The notes under the pieces were generated by a model. That model was given only the letters and a program-made list of their open reading frames with translations, was not told the DNA's origin and did no database searches. 35,093 nucleotides of DNA from Gammaproteobacteria bacterium TMED104. GTDB lineage: Bacteria; Pseudomonadota; Gammaproteobacteria; Magnimaribacterales; D2472. Shown in pieces: positions 14,383 through 22,291 of the stretch (positions are counted from its first letter, which is position 1; each line of letters begins with the position of its first letter). Where the stretch lies: NCBI GenBank assembly GCA_002172535.2, contig NHFF02000007.1, positions 33,887 through 68,979 on the forward strand, in the 5' to 3' direction. The position numbers and the translations under genes were made by a program.

Positions 14383-15069
14383 TTAGTTTAATACTCTGAT
14401 TAGTAAATCATCCTTGTGAGTCATAACATCAAGTTTTTGATCGGCTAATTTTTCTTCATGGATGCCGGCTAAAACATTTGCTTTGTTATTAAAGTCTGCA
14501 TAATTTTCATAACCGCATACAAAGTACCAAGCTAACTCAGGACCCCAGAAGTGCTCCATGAGATTACAGCCCTCAAATGCTTCATTGTATGCATCATACA
14601 AAATGTTGGCGTTTTTGCGTTTTTGGTTATCTGTTAAATACGGTCCAAACGTATAGGTAGCCATCAGAATATATTGAGTTCTCTTTATAAGGCCCTTTTT
14701 AACAACCGCAACTAGATGATCTGAATGATCTGCATGAAGCTGTTTTACATCGGCCTGTGGATCTTGGTTATCATTTATTTCTGCAAACTGTTCAAAATCA
14801 TCAAAGTAACAATAGGTATAAAAGCCTCTTTCTGCTCCGAATTGATGGCGCAATAAACCACATACGTTATAGCCATTTGCCTCAAGTGTTTCAACATTTC
14901 CAAGAAGAGACTTCTCGAGTTTTTTTGGATTTGTGTTATCAGGTATTACATATGTTGAGAGATATGCAAAATTGTTTTTATCCTTCATTGAGTGGCCTTC
15001 CCCCTCGTGATGAACTGCGAGCAAGGGAATCATCATCAATGAAAAAAGTATTGTTGTAATTGATTTCAT
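14383..15069 (-). CDS. Exported protein with tandem dimeric-barrel-like halves
   Basis: 228 residues, signal peptide MKSITTILFSLMMIPLLAVH, then two halves that clearly repeat: CGLLRHQFGAERGFYTYCYF followed by a D-x-x-x-F pair in the first, and CNLMEHFWGPELAWYFVCGY followed by a Y-x-x-F pair in the second, each followed by a helix. The paired Cys in each half (C..H..G.E...C) suggest periplasmic disulphides. The plan matches 6917, 25708 and 27787. It lies 14 bp after the exported methyltransferase gene and has its own ribosome site (CGGAGAAAATT). Function unknown. Confidence 0.62.
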   Translation of the reverse strand: MKSITTILFSLMMIPLLAVHHEGEGHSMKDKNNFAYLSTYVIPDNTNPKKLEKSLLGNVETLEANGYNVCGLLRHQFGAERGFYTYCYFDDFEQFAEINDNQDPQADVKQLHADHSDHLVAVVKKGLIKRTQYILMATYTFGPYLTDNQKRKNANILYDAYNEAFEGCNLMEHFWGPELAWYFVCGYENYADFNNKANVLAGIHEEKLADQKLDVMTHKDDLLIRVLN

Positions 15070-15083
15070 AATTTTCTCCGAAA

Positions 15084-15890
15084 TTAGTCTTTAGTAAATA
15101 ATAATGTCATACGGTCGCTTTCGCCAATTTGAATGTACTTATCTCTATCCTCTTCACCCAATCTTAGGTTGGGAAGCAGAGTCCATACTCCACGAGGATG
15201 ATCTTTTGTATCTTTTGGATTGGCATTTATCTCAGAAGAGCCAATTAATCTAAATCCAACTCTCTCTGCAACCTCAATGGCCAACGATTGGCTTACGTAA
15301 CCACTTTTTTTCATGTATTCAAGTGATGCTGAATCGTCTGCTCGATGCTCGACTACACCCAATGAACCTCCTGGTTTGAGGGCATTAAAAGCTTCCTCCA
15401 TAACCTCTTGCATAGCATCTCTACTCAGCCAGTTATGTAAGTTACGGAATGTTAAAACCATATCAAAACTCTCTGGTGCAACATAAGGTTTTTTTGGTGG
15501 TACATGAGTGGTAACGACTTGTAATTTATCAAATCCTGGGTGTGAAGCCACCTTGTTGTCAAAATTCTCTCTGGATCTTTTTTGATAAGGTCCAGCCTCA
15601 GGATCATGATGCGTGACAACTAGTTGACCTGAATTATATAAAAGAGGTGCGAGAATCTCAGTGTACCAGCCTCCGCCTGCTGAGAGTTCAAGAACTTTCA
15701 TATCAGGCTTGATTTCAAAAAAATTTAATGTAGCAGCAGGATTTCTAAATTTATCTCTTTCAGTAAACTTTATTGTTCTATCTGTATTTTCAACAGCATG
15801 CTGAACTGAATCCTTGGTGACTGGTTGTGAACAGCCTATGAAAAATATTAAGCCACAAAGAATAGCTACGCTAAGTTTATATTTATTCAT
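15084..15890 (-). CDS. Exported/lipoprotein-type class I SAM-dependent methyltransferase (COG4798-like)
   Basis: 268 residues from ATG 15890, chosen for the GGAG eight bases upstream. It has a lipoprotein signal (MNKYKLSVAILCGLIFFIGC, C20) followed by a Rossmann methyltransferase: VLELSAGGGWYTEILAP (SAM motif I), LVVTHHDPEAGPYQKRS, MVLTFRNLHNW, LKPGGSLGVVEHRADD, and a GFRLIGSSEINANPKDTKDHP tail. This is the pattern of the 'predicted methyltransferase' family that carries export signals (COG4798). SAM is not known to be freely present in the periplasm, so its activity there is puzzling. It precedes the barrel protein at 14383, probably in one operon. Confidence 0.78.
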   Translation of the reverse strand: MNKYKLSVAILCGLIFFIGCSQPVTKDSVQHAVENTDRTIKFTERDKFRNPAATLNFFEIKPDMKVLELSAGGGWYTEILAPLLYNSGQLVVTHHDPEAGPYQKRSRENFDNKVASHPGFDKLQVVTTHVPPKKPYVAPESFDMVLTFRNLHNWLSRDAMQEVMEEAFNALKPGGSLGVVEHRADDSASLEYMKKSGYVSQSLAIEVAERVGFRLIGSSEINANPKDTKDHPRGVWTLLPNLRLGEEDRDKYIQIGESDRMTLLFTKD

Positions 15891-15934
15891 TGAATTCTCC
15901 TTGATATGATGCATCTAACAAATGATAGCTTACC

Positions 15935-16330
15935 ATGTTAAATAAACTCGATGATATAGGCATTTTTGTTGGAAGATCCCTTCTGGGATTGTATTTTCTA
16001 GGGCCTGGAGTAGCCAAGGTCTTTGATTACACAAATTATGTTGCAGTCATGCAAGAAAATGAGGTGCCATTGACATTGGTTGCCTTGCCTATCGTTATTT
16101 TAATTCAGGTCATTGGCGGAATTATGTTGATTTTAAATCAAAATGTTAAAGTTTCAGCACTGTCTTTACTCGCCACAACAATCGTAATAAATATTTATAT
16201 TCATGATTTTTGGACACTTGCAGACGGTATAAGCAAGGCACACGAAACACAAAATTTTGTAAAAAATATTGCGATTTGTGCAGGACTGCTTGTGTTAGCT
16301 TCTAGAGAGAAGTTTGTAAAGCTAGGATAG
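15935..16330 (+). CDS. DoxX-family membrane protein
   Basis: 131 residues with four predicted membrane helices: VGRSLLGLYFLGPGVAKVFDY (helix 1, including the DoxX-like G-x-x-K-x-F motif), TLVALPIVILIQVIGGIMLIL, VSALSLLATTIVINIYIHDFW and FVKNIAICAGLLVLA. DoxX proteins are associated with quinone or sulphur redox chemistry and with oxidative stress complexes, but most are uncharacterised. No Shine-Dalgarno. Its 3' end overlaps the Gly/Leu-repeat protein gene by 29 bp tail-to-tail. Confidence 0.82.
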   Translation: MLNKLDDIGIFVGRSLLGLYFLGPGVAKVFDYTNYVAVMQENEVPLTLVALPIVILIQVIGGIMLILNQNVKVSALSLLATTIVINIYIHDFWTLADGISKAHETQNFVKNIAICAGLLVLASREKFVKLG

Positions 16331-16577
16331 GACCAATCAACCCAAGCCAACCAAAATACGCAAGCCTGGCATATCTTTTTTTCTGATGATTGTGAAGTCC
16401 AAGAGCACCAAAGGCACCGAAGGCTCCAAAAGAAGGAAACCAAAATCCGCCTAAGCCAATAAACCCCAATAGACCCAATAACCTTATTGCTCCTCCATTG
16501 GATGAAGGATCAACTCTATCCACCAAACCAATTAAGCCTATTAGACCAAAAAGACCTAACAGACCGATGTATTCCAT
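16302..16577 (-). CDS. Glycine/leucine-repeat small membrane protein
   Basis: 91 residues almost wholly hydrophobic, built of three blocks of short Gly-hydrophobic repeats: GLLGLFGLIGLIGL near the start, LLGLLGFIGLGGFWFP in the middle and GAFGAFGALG before a HNHQKKRYARLAYFGWLGLIG end. The period is three to four residues (G-x-x or G-x-x-G), compatible with tightly packed transmembrane helices. It follows the RRM gene by three bases and is likely cotranscribed. A plus-strand reading frame over the same DNA is a shadow. Low-complexity means the reading should be checked against relatives. Family not assigned; I note only a loose likeness to small DUF proteins with FLGFLG repeats. Confidence 0.55.
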   Translation of the reverse strand: MEYIGLLGLFGLIGLIGLVDRVDPSSNGGAIRLLGLLGFIGLGGFWFPSFGAFGAFGALGLHNHQKKRYARLAYFGWLGLIGPILALQTSL

Positions 16578-16580
16578 GAA

Positions 16581-16817
16581 TTATTTTGGTTTAGATTCGT
16601 TAACCACCAATTTTCTACCATCAACTTCGGCGTCATTGAGGGCAGCAATTGCTTCCTCGGCACCTGAAGACATTTCAACGAAACCAAAGCCCCTTGAACG
16701 GTTTGTACCTCTTTCCATAATTACTTTTGCTGAATCAACTGTACCGTGTTCTGCAAAAAGATTTTCAAGTTCTTGGTCACGAATGCTCCAAGAAAGGTTC
16801 CCGACATATATATTCAT
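16581..16817 (-). CDS. RRM-type RNA-binding protein
   Basis: A single RNA-recognition motif of 78 residues: RNP2 IYVGNLSW (3-10) and RNP1 RGFGFVEM (42-49) with the aromatic residues that stack on RNA, plus the usual LFAEHGTVDSAKV helix-strand. It lacks the glycine-rich tail of many bacterial RRM proteins. Such proteins are often cold- or stress-induced RNA chaperones. It sits ahead of the Gly/Leu-repeat protein gene. Confidence 0.94.
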   Translation of the reverse strand: MNIYVGNLSWSIRDQELENLFAEHGTVDSAKVIMERGTNRSRGFGFVEMSSGAEEAIAALNDAEVDGRKLVVNESKPK

Positions 16818-16895
16818 ATTTTTCCTACAAAAAAGTTTAGAGAAGTTTAACCTATTTAAGCCTGCAAGGAAGAGGAATCAGCAATTAATTAAGGT

Positions 16896-17825
16896 TTATT
16901 TTGAGAGCAATTTTTTGGTTTGATTCCCAAAGTCATTCCACCAACCCAAGCCCATATCATTTACCCTCTCCAAATTAGATTTTGAATTGTCATCCATGCG
17001 CCTGTTTACCCTTCCTAATGGGCTATTGATTCTTAAATAATCGTTGCCAATGAGATCAGTAATGATTTCGTGGTACATGCTTGATTCGAGCATTACTCCT
17101 AAAATATCATGCCTCATCCAACTCAATGCCCCCCATTTTGCAGACCTGGGACCACTAATTTTTTTTCTGTTGATTCCAGTGCCAATGCTAAGGACCTTAA
17201 TTCTGGAATTTGGAAAAAGTTTTTTTGCCTCACTGTAGGCAATTAAACAAGGATTGTTTGCAACAATCCCTCCATCAATCAACCATGACCCATCTTCAAT
17301 TTGGTAAGTTGGGTAATAAATTGGAGCAGCACTTGATGCAATTACCGCGTTTTTCAGACTGATTTCAGGTGAGGCATATGAACTTAAAATTCGTGGCGTT
17401 CTTGATTCAATATCATAAGTCAAAACCCCCATGGGATTTTTGGATTCTCCTAATGTCTGCTCACCAAAATATTCACTTAAAACTTTCTCTTTTCCTTTTG
17501 AATCATATTTGGGTTTTGTTTGTAAAAACGAGGCATTATCCCAAAATGATTTTGACATGGTTTCTTTGAGGTTTTCCTCACTCCAGAATCCAAGAACATC
17601 TTTAGCTTCCATCTCTCGTGCTGCCAGGCATGCAAGATTGGCAGAACCAGCACTGGTACCAAGAAAAAAATCAAAAATTTCATGGGTTGGTTTATCCATC
17701 GAGCGCTCAAGTTCTTGCAAAAAAATTACTTGAGCAATGGCTCTTACACCCCCGCCATCAAGTGACAAAACTAACTTGGTGTCATTAGTCCCAAGAAAAC
17801 TTAAAACTTTCTTTAGGGTCTTCAT
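16896..17825 (-). CDS. Patatin-like phospholipase
   Basis: 309 residues. Patatin-fold lipid acyl hydrolase with oxyanion motif DGGGVR (23-28), nucleophile GTSAG (56-60, S58) and the catalytic Asp in LIDGGIVANNP (D184), so the Ser-Asp dyad is complete. No signal peptide is visible, so it is cytosolic or secreted by another route. It overlaps the S1/P1 nuclease gene by four bases (ATGA) and is the last gene of the SDR/beta-lactamase-fold/nuclease/patatin unit. It likely hydrolyses phospholipids or storage esters. Confidence 0.9.
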   Translation of the reverse strand: MKTLKKVLSFLGTNDTKLVLSLDGGGVRAIAQVIFLQELERSMDKPTHEIFDFFLGTSAGSANLACLAAREMEAKDVLGFWSEENLKETMSKSFWDNASFLQTKPKYDSKGKEKVLSEYFGEQTLGESKNPMGVLTYDIESRTPRILSSYASPEISLKNAVIASSAAPIYYPTYQIEDGSWLIDGGIVANNPCLIAYSEAKKLFPNSRIKVLSIGTGINRKKISGPRSAKWGALSWMRHDILGVMLESSMYHEIITDLIGNDYLRINSPLGRVNRRMDDNSKSNLERVNDMGLGWWNDFGNQTKKLLSK

Positions 17826-18607
17826 CCAGATAATTCAACTTCTAGCAAAATTGCCAAACGTGCAATTGCAAGTGCAAGCCTGTCAATCACAATAGATCCA
17901 TGAGTTTTTAGATAACCTTCGTCAACGTTTTGTATTCTATTGTCTAAATATCTTACTGAGTCAGAAACGGCTATCTTTCTACTTTCATTTATCCAAGGAT
18001 AGACGTCATCATAGTAATTGATGTTGCGCTTATATTTTTTTGCTAAGTCATCTATCTTTTTGTGCACATCTTTTTTGCCATGTGTTTTATATAAAAATTC
18101 TAAGATCTGTCCATCCCAAATTGAATGCATATTAGATTTCTTTTTCCCATGAAGTGTTAATAGATAATCATTGCCGCCTCGGTCATATCCAAATCCAGTA
18201 TGCAAAGGCTGATGAATGTCAGCAACAAAATGACCAATAAACCTTACAGCATCTTTTTTTTCAGCATCATTACCTGTTCTAAGGAAACTAAGTTGCTCTC
18301 CATATGCACGCATAATGCAACTTTTTTCTGGACAACTATCAGGTGTTATTACATCTTTTCCGGGCGGTGAGTTAATGTAATGCCACGGACCAGTTTCTCT
18401 TCGTTCAACCTGCTTAATAACATCTGGCCAAACACAACCCTCTCCATAGTCGTCACTTTCAAGGATTGAAAATAAATTAGCTGACGTATCAGTACTCATT
18501 AAGTTTGCAGCTTTATTGCATACAAGGCTATGACCTTCATCCCACCAAGAATATCCTTCAGATATAAAAGCTAGGCAGATTATCAGGAGTACATTTTTTA
18601 AATTCAT
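17822..18607 (-). CDS. S1/P1-type zinc nuclease, exported
   Basis: 261 residues. Signal peptide MNLKNVLLIICLAFISEGYS; cleavage would leave Trp at the mature N-terminus, which in this family coordinates zinc through its amino group. All nine zinc ligands fit the P1 spacing: W21, H26, D62, H76, H126, D130, H136, H161 and D165. These enzymes cut single-stranded DNA and RNA in the periplasm or outside and release 5' nucleotides, consistent with nutrient scavenging. It overlaps both neighbours by four bases, so the three genes are translationally coupled. Confidence 0.93.
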   Translation of the reverse strand: MNLKNVLLIICLAFISEGYSWWDEGHSLVCNKAANLMSTDTSANLFSILESDDYGEGCVWPDVIKQVERRETGPWHYINSPPGKDVITPDSCPEKSCIMRAYGEQLSFLRTGNDAEKKDAVRFIGHFVADIHQPLHTGFGYDRGGNDYLLTLHGKKKSNMHSIWDGQILEFLYKTHGKKDVHKKIDDLAKKYKRNINYYDDVYPWINESRKIAVSDSVRYLDNRIQNVDEGYLKTHGSIVIDRLALAIARLAILLEVELSG

Positions 18608-19818
18608 AAATCAGCGGCAGCACTGGCAATGGCACGAAACATTGAGACATGAGCAGCCTTGGACTCCTCTTTCTCTGAGGTAAATCTATGATTAGATGAA
18701 GTTTTAGCAATGACGATTCTATTTTCTGGATCAATAAAGATGTATTGATTGTAAACTCCTGATGCAGTGTACTCAGTACTAGGAAAACCCGGAACCCACC
18801 ACTGGTATCCATAACCCCAAACACTTGATGAATTTGGATTATCACCTGGCACTAAGTGATCTTCGTCTGTAGCATGAGATGCATCTACCCACTCTGCGGG
18901 AACCACTTGATCGCCGTTCCATTCGCCTCGGTTCAAATAAAGCAAACCAAATTTTGCATAATCTCGCAATGTTGCGTTCAATCCTCCCAGCGCAACCTCC
19001 ATTCCACTGTCATCAACCATATAGTAAGCATCGTCTTGCATGCCAATTTTATTCCATATGTGTTCTTGCAAACTTTCGGTCACAGATTTGCCCGTGACTT
19101 CCTGCAAAACCATTGCCAGCATCTGAGTATCAATACTCACATAATGATGATATGTGCCAGGTTCTTTTTCGTTTTTAAGTGATTTTGCAAAGTCCCTCAT
19201 TGGTGTACCAAAAGAAATCGTTCTGCCAAAACGATTAATATCAGAATTATAGTCAGCATAGTCTTCATTGAATTTAATTCCTGAGGACATTTGCAGCAGG
19301 TCTTTAATAGGAACTCCCTCATACCCTGATCCCTTAAAATCATCTAAGTATTTCGTGACGGGATCATCAATACTATCAATCAGGCCTTGGTCCACAGCAA
19401 TTCCTATGAGGGCTGACAGAAATGATTTAGCCACTGACCAAGAAATATGTTTGGAGGTCTGGGTATTGTTATGCCAGTAATTTTCGTAAAGTAAGTTGTT
19501 GTTTTTTAAAACAATCAGTCCATCTGTCTCATAGTACTCAAGTGCATCTTCTAAATTCTCATCTTCGCCCAGATGCTTAAAGGTCGAGGGCAATGAAAAC
19601 TCATTGGTCATATTTTGAAAGCTATGAGGAGTAGCCGAAGCTTTGATTGTCGGACCAGCACGAAAGATTTTATCCATATTGACAAAGTTAAAAGCAATCT
19701 TGTCTTTATCATAGAGATGAATCATTTTATTCACTCTAACGGCTTTGGGGCCGTAAATTAGAGCCAAACTAACAACAGCTATTCCAATTAAGATTAAGAT
19801 TGTCTTAAGACTCATCAT
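18604..19818 (-). CDS. Class C beta-lactamase-fold serine hydrolase, membrane-anchored
   Basis: 404 residues. An N-terminal hydrophobic segment (ILILIGIAVVSLALIYG) makes it membrane-anchored or exported. Catalytic motifs are SWSVAKS (S128-V-A-K131) and Y226-V-S228 in HYVSID; the third motif region is YTASGVYNQ. It resembles esterase/6-aminohexanoate-hydrolase-like members more than true beta-lactamases and is related to the partial protein at 1-963. The double ATG at 19818/19815 leaves the exact start open by one residue. It lies between the SDR (nine-base gap) and the S1/P1 nuclease (four-base overlap). Confidence 0.87.
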   Translation of the reverse strand: MMSLKTILILIGIAVVSLALIYGPKAVRVNKMIHLYDKDKIAFNFVNMDKIFRAGPTIKASATPHSFQNMTNEFSLPSTFKHLGEDENLEDALEYYETDGLIVLKNNNLLYENYWHNNTQTSKHISWSVAKSFLSALIGIAVDQGLIDSIDDPVTKYLDDFKGSGYEGVPIKDLLQMSSGIKFNEDYADYNSDINRFGRTISFGTPMRDFAKSLKNEKEPGTYHHYVSIDTQMLAMVLQEVTGKSVTESLQEHIWNKIGMQDDAYYMVDDSGMEVALGGLNATLRDYAKFGLLYLNRGEWNGDQVVPAEWVDASHATDEDHLVPGDNPNSSSVWGYGYQWWVPGFPSTEYTASGVYNQYIFIDPENRIVIAKTSSNHRFTSEKEESKAAHVSMFRAIASAAADL

Positions 19819-19827
19819 CCATTAACT

Positions 19828-20667
19828 TTATTGATATTTTGCTTGATCAAAAGCAGCAATATACTCATCAGCAATTTGTTGTATATGCTCCTCGTAACCC
19901 TTGTGTGTAAAGATATAAAAATCGTTATTCTCGATTCCTTGAAATATTGCTTCAGCAGCTTGAAGTGGTGAAATTGGAAATGATTTGCCTTGCGCATCAT
20001 CCGCAGCTACTTCTAGCATTTCACGAGGATCTTTATCTTCGACCTTTCGTTCTTTCTTTGGAGTTGTTGATTCACCTTGATAGACACTGTTAACAATATT
20101 GGTATCCACTTCCCCAGGACATACAATGCTTGCTTGGATTTTTGAGGTTTTAAGTTCTTCTCTGAGCGTTGCCATGAATCCGCGAATTGCAAACTTTGAA
20201 GCAGAATAAAGACTCAGCATTGGGTAGCTTATAAATCCAGATGTGGAACAGGTTGCAACTATGTTGCCCTCTTCACCACTCTCAAGCATTCGAGGGAGAA
20301 ATGCATTCACTCCATTAAAACATCCCCCCATATTGATATTCATTAACCAATCGTACATTTCACGAGTGACATCTTTCACAGGAGCCGGTCCCAACACTCC
20401 CGCATTATTAAATAGATAATGACAAGCACCAAAAGTTTCATAGGTTTCGCTAGCTAAATTCATCATCGCATTGATATCACTTACATCAACTGAGCGCGCT
20501 ATTGCTTCAACTCCCTCTGCGGTAACAATATCCAGTGTTTCATCCAACCCAACAGTATTTACATCACACAAAACTAATTGCATTTTTTTACTTGCAGCAA
20601 ATTGTGCAAGCCCTCTACCAATACCACTACCAGCACCAGTTATTACAGCTACTTTTGATTCAGTCAT
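19828..20667 (-). CDS. Short-chain dehydrogenase/reductase
   Basis: 279-residue classical SDR: NAD(P)-binding TGAGSGIG (10-17), FNNAG (86-90), catalytic Ser near 141-143 and Y154-x-x-x-K158 in YSASK. D35 after the second strand (LVLCDVN) suggests NAD preference. The C-terminal part is longer than usual and polar, with a KGYEEHIQQIADEYIAAF helix. It opens the operon with the beta-lactamase-fold hydrolase, nuclease and patatin, although a metabolic link among them is not evident. Substrate unknown. Confidence 0.9.
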   Translation of the reverse strand: MTESKVAVITGAGSGIGRGLAQFAASKKMQLVLCDVNTVGLDETLDIVTAEGVEAIARSVDVSDINAMMNLASETYETFGACHYLFNNAGVLGPAPVKDVTREMYDWLMNINMGGCFNGVNAFLPRMLESGEEGNIVATCSTSGFISYPMLSLYSASKFAIRGFMATLREELKTSKIQASIVCPGEVDTNIVNSVYQGESTTPKKERKVEDKDPREMLEVAADDAQGKSFPISPLQAAEAIFQGIENNDFYIFTHKGYEEHIQQIADEYIAAFDQAKYQ

Positions 20668-20741
20668 AAAATAATTAAAAATTAGTAATGCAATTAGTTT
20701 AGGATAGATTTACAAATAAACAACCCTTGAAAAATTCCTTA

Positions 20742-20879
20742 ATGGCCAACAGAACTCGATACAGAAAGTGTAAGCAATGCAAAAGACTGACATTGCCCGA
20801 CGAATTTAATAAGGGTGATAAATGGTGCAAACGTTGTCGTGATAGATTGGCACTGCAAACTCCACTTAAAAGAATTTAA
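20742..20879 (+). CDS. Small zinc-ribbon protein, 45 residues
   Basis: A 45-residue reading frame with two CxxC knuckles: C10-K-Q-C13 and C29-K-R-C32, separated by a LTLPDEFNKGDKW spacer. This is a typical treble-clef or zinc-ribbon arrangement. The rest is basic (RTRYRKCKQCKR, LKRI), pointing to nucleic-acid or ribosome binding. It lies 31 bp before the nitroreductase start on the same strand. No clear Shine-Dalgarno. The antisense frame over the region lacks such features, so this is the preferred reading. Confidence 0.6.
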   Translation: MANRTRYRKCKQCKRLTLPDEFNKGDKWCKRCRDRLALQTPLKRI

Positions 20880-20910
20880 CCCTAGAAAGTATTTTGTGTA
20901 ATATTTCATT

Positions 20911-21564
20911 ATGAAAGTTTCAGATGCAATCAAAAATAGACACTCCGTTAGAGCATTTTTAAATAATCCTGTCTCCACAGAATTAATCAAAGAATTACTC
21001 AAGCAATCTTCCAGATGCCCATCGGGTGGAAACCTCCAGCCATGGAAAATTTATGTTATTAATGAAGATTCAATGAAAGACTTCTTAAAATTTCAGTCTA
21101 AATGGAGTGAACCGGAAACTCCTGCTTACGATATTTATCCAAGAGATCTCAAGGAGCCCTACAAAAGTTTTAGTAAGAAAGTGGGCGAACAGATGTACGG
21201 CAGCCTTGGGATTGCCAGAGAAGATAAAGAGGCGCGATGGAAACAAGTCTTCAAGAATTATGAATTCTTCGGTGCTCCAGCTGCATTATTTTGTTTTGTT
21301 GATCGTCAAATGGGTCCACCTCAATGGTCTGATTTGGGGATGTTTTTGCAAACTTTTATGCTTTTAGCGCAAGAACATGGATTGGATACTTGTGCCCAAG
21401 AAATTTGGTCTATGAAACAAGAAAGTGTCTCTAAATTCTTAAATGTCGATGATAATCAGATGATTTTTTGTGGTATGGCTATTGGTTACAAAGATCAAGA
21501 AGCTCCAATAAATCAGTTCAGAACAGAACGCCAAAATATTGAAGATTGGTGCAAGATTATTTAG
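20911..21564 (+). CDS. Nitroreductase-family flavoprotein
   Basis: 217 residues. FMN-binding features of the nitroreductase fold: N-terminal RHSVRAF (R-x-S-x-R phosphate-binding), SRCPSGGNLQPW (FMN/dimer contact), a central GAPAALFCFVDRQMGPPQWSDLGMFLQTFMLLAQEHGLDTCAQ region and FCGMAIGY near the C-terminus. Such enzymes reduce quinones, nitro compounds or enones with NAD(P)H. It is preceded by the small zinc ribbon and ends overlapping the twin lipoprotein genes tail-to-tail by eight bases. Confidence 0.92.
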   Translation: MKVSDAIKNRHSVRAFLNNPVSTELIKELLKQSSRCPSGGNLQPWKIYVINEDSMKDFLKFQSKWSEPETPAYDIYPRDLKEPYKSFSKKVGEQMYGSLGIAREDKEARWKQVFKNYEFFGAPAALFCFVDRQMGPPQWSDLGMFLQTFMLLAQEHGLDTCAQEIWSMKQESVSKFLNVDDNQMIFCGMAIGYKDQEAPINQFRTERQNIEDWCKII

Positions 21565-21841
21565 TTTTTTCTTTTTGATCTTCCTTTTTATTTTGATGTC
21601 GCTGATGCTCTAATTCCATCATCTCTCTTTCCGTGCACTCAAAATATGTATCATCCACTCGATCTCCAGCAGAATCAGGCAGCATGGGTCCTCTTGGACC
21701 CGTGTTTGTAATCCCTACACAAGCCCCCATGATCCCTCCTTGCTCACCCTCCACTCCAACAACTTGGTGATTAAGGAGTCGATATTCTCTTGCTTGACAG
21801 GAAACCAATATAAAAATTATTAGTAATAAAGATTTATTCAT
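21557..21841 (-). CDS. Small lipoprotein, paralogue B of a tandem pair
   Basis: 94 residues with a lipoprotein signal MNKSLLLIIFILVSC (C15). The mature part aligns with its neighbour at 21838: REYRLLNHQVVGVEGEQGGIMGACVGI against REYQVINHQVHETEGQLGVAMGSCMQL, then a D-(x)-Y/F-x-E-C motif and a charged lysine/glutamate-rich tail. The two conserved Cys probably form a disulphide. Starts four bases inside the end of the upstream paralogue (ATGA), so translation is coupled. Function unknown. Confidence 0.68.
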   Translation of the reverse strand: MNKSLLLIIFILVSCQAREYRLLNHQVVGVEGEQGGIMGACVGITNTGPRGPMLPDSAGDRVDDTYFECTEREMMELEHQRHQNKKEDQKEKTK

Positions 21842-22125
21842 TTAATTCTTTTTGGGCTTTTTTTTCTAAGTCTTTTTTCTTCCATTTTCTGATATTCATT
21901 ATGTGCGCACTCAATAAAAGAATCATCAGAAGCTCTATGATTTTCTATCCTACCCTTTTTATCCGGTGTTGTTATATTATTGCCTGAATTAGCTAATTGC
22001 ATACATGATCCCATGGCAACTCCCAGCTGACCTTCAGTCTCATGCACTTGATGATTTATCACTTGATACTCGCGGGTCTGACAGCCCATCAATAAAACTA
22101 AACTCAAAATAAAAACACATCTCAT
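21838..22125 (-). CDS. Small lipoprotein, paralogue A of a tandem pair
   Basis: 95 residues, lipoprotein signal MRCVFILSLVLLMGC (C15). It shares with the next gene the NHQV core, the MG-(A/S)-C site, a second Cys in FIECAHNEYQKME and a basic C-terminal tail (RLRKKSPKRIK). The middle of each protein differs (NITTPDKKGRIENH against PRGPMLPDSAGDR). A tandem duplication is the simple explanation. Function unknown; surface or periplasmic location is inferred from the lipobox. Confidence 0.68.
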   Translation of the reverse strand: MRCVFILSLVLLMGCQTREYQVINHQVHETEGQLGVAMGSCMQLANSGNNITTPDKKGRIENHRASDDSFIECAHNEYQKMEEKRLRKKSPKRIK

Positions 22126-22159
22126 AAGTCATTTATATTAATATTAAATAAATTTAAAA

Positions 22160-22291
22160 ATGAAATCTTTTTTTACAAAAATTTTTATTGGATGCGTCAT
22201 AGCATCGGCATTATTGATATTTATTCAAATTGCATCTACAGCATATTCTGAAAATAGCCATCCTGCTATTGACCTAATTAAGCCTAACTAA
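22160..22291 (+). CDS. Very small membrane or exported peptide, 43 residues
   Basis: A 43-codon frame: a basic start (MKSFFTKIF), one hydrophobic stretch IGCVIASALLIFIQIASTAY and a short polar tail (SENSHPAIDLIKPN). It could be a single-span membrane peptide or a signal peptide plus a ~15-residue secreted tail. It is divergent from the twin lipoproteins and overlaps the 3' end of the VOC gene by eight bases. No Shine-Dalgarno. Weak call. Confidence 0.4.
   Translation: MKSFFTKIFIGCVIASALLIFIQIASTAYSENSHPAIDLIKPN

Noticed and set aside
16498-16923. Plus-strand reading frame of 141 codons across the RRM and Gly/Leu-repeat genes
   Set aside because: It is antisense to the RRM gene with intact RNP1 and RNP2 and has a composition (many Ser/Pro/Thr) typical of a shadow frame.
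20739-21002. Minus-strand frame of 87 codons
   Set aside because: It is antisense to the zinc-ribbon ORF and to the nitroreductase N-terminus; it has no recognisable features.
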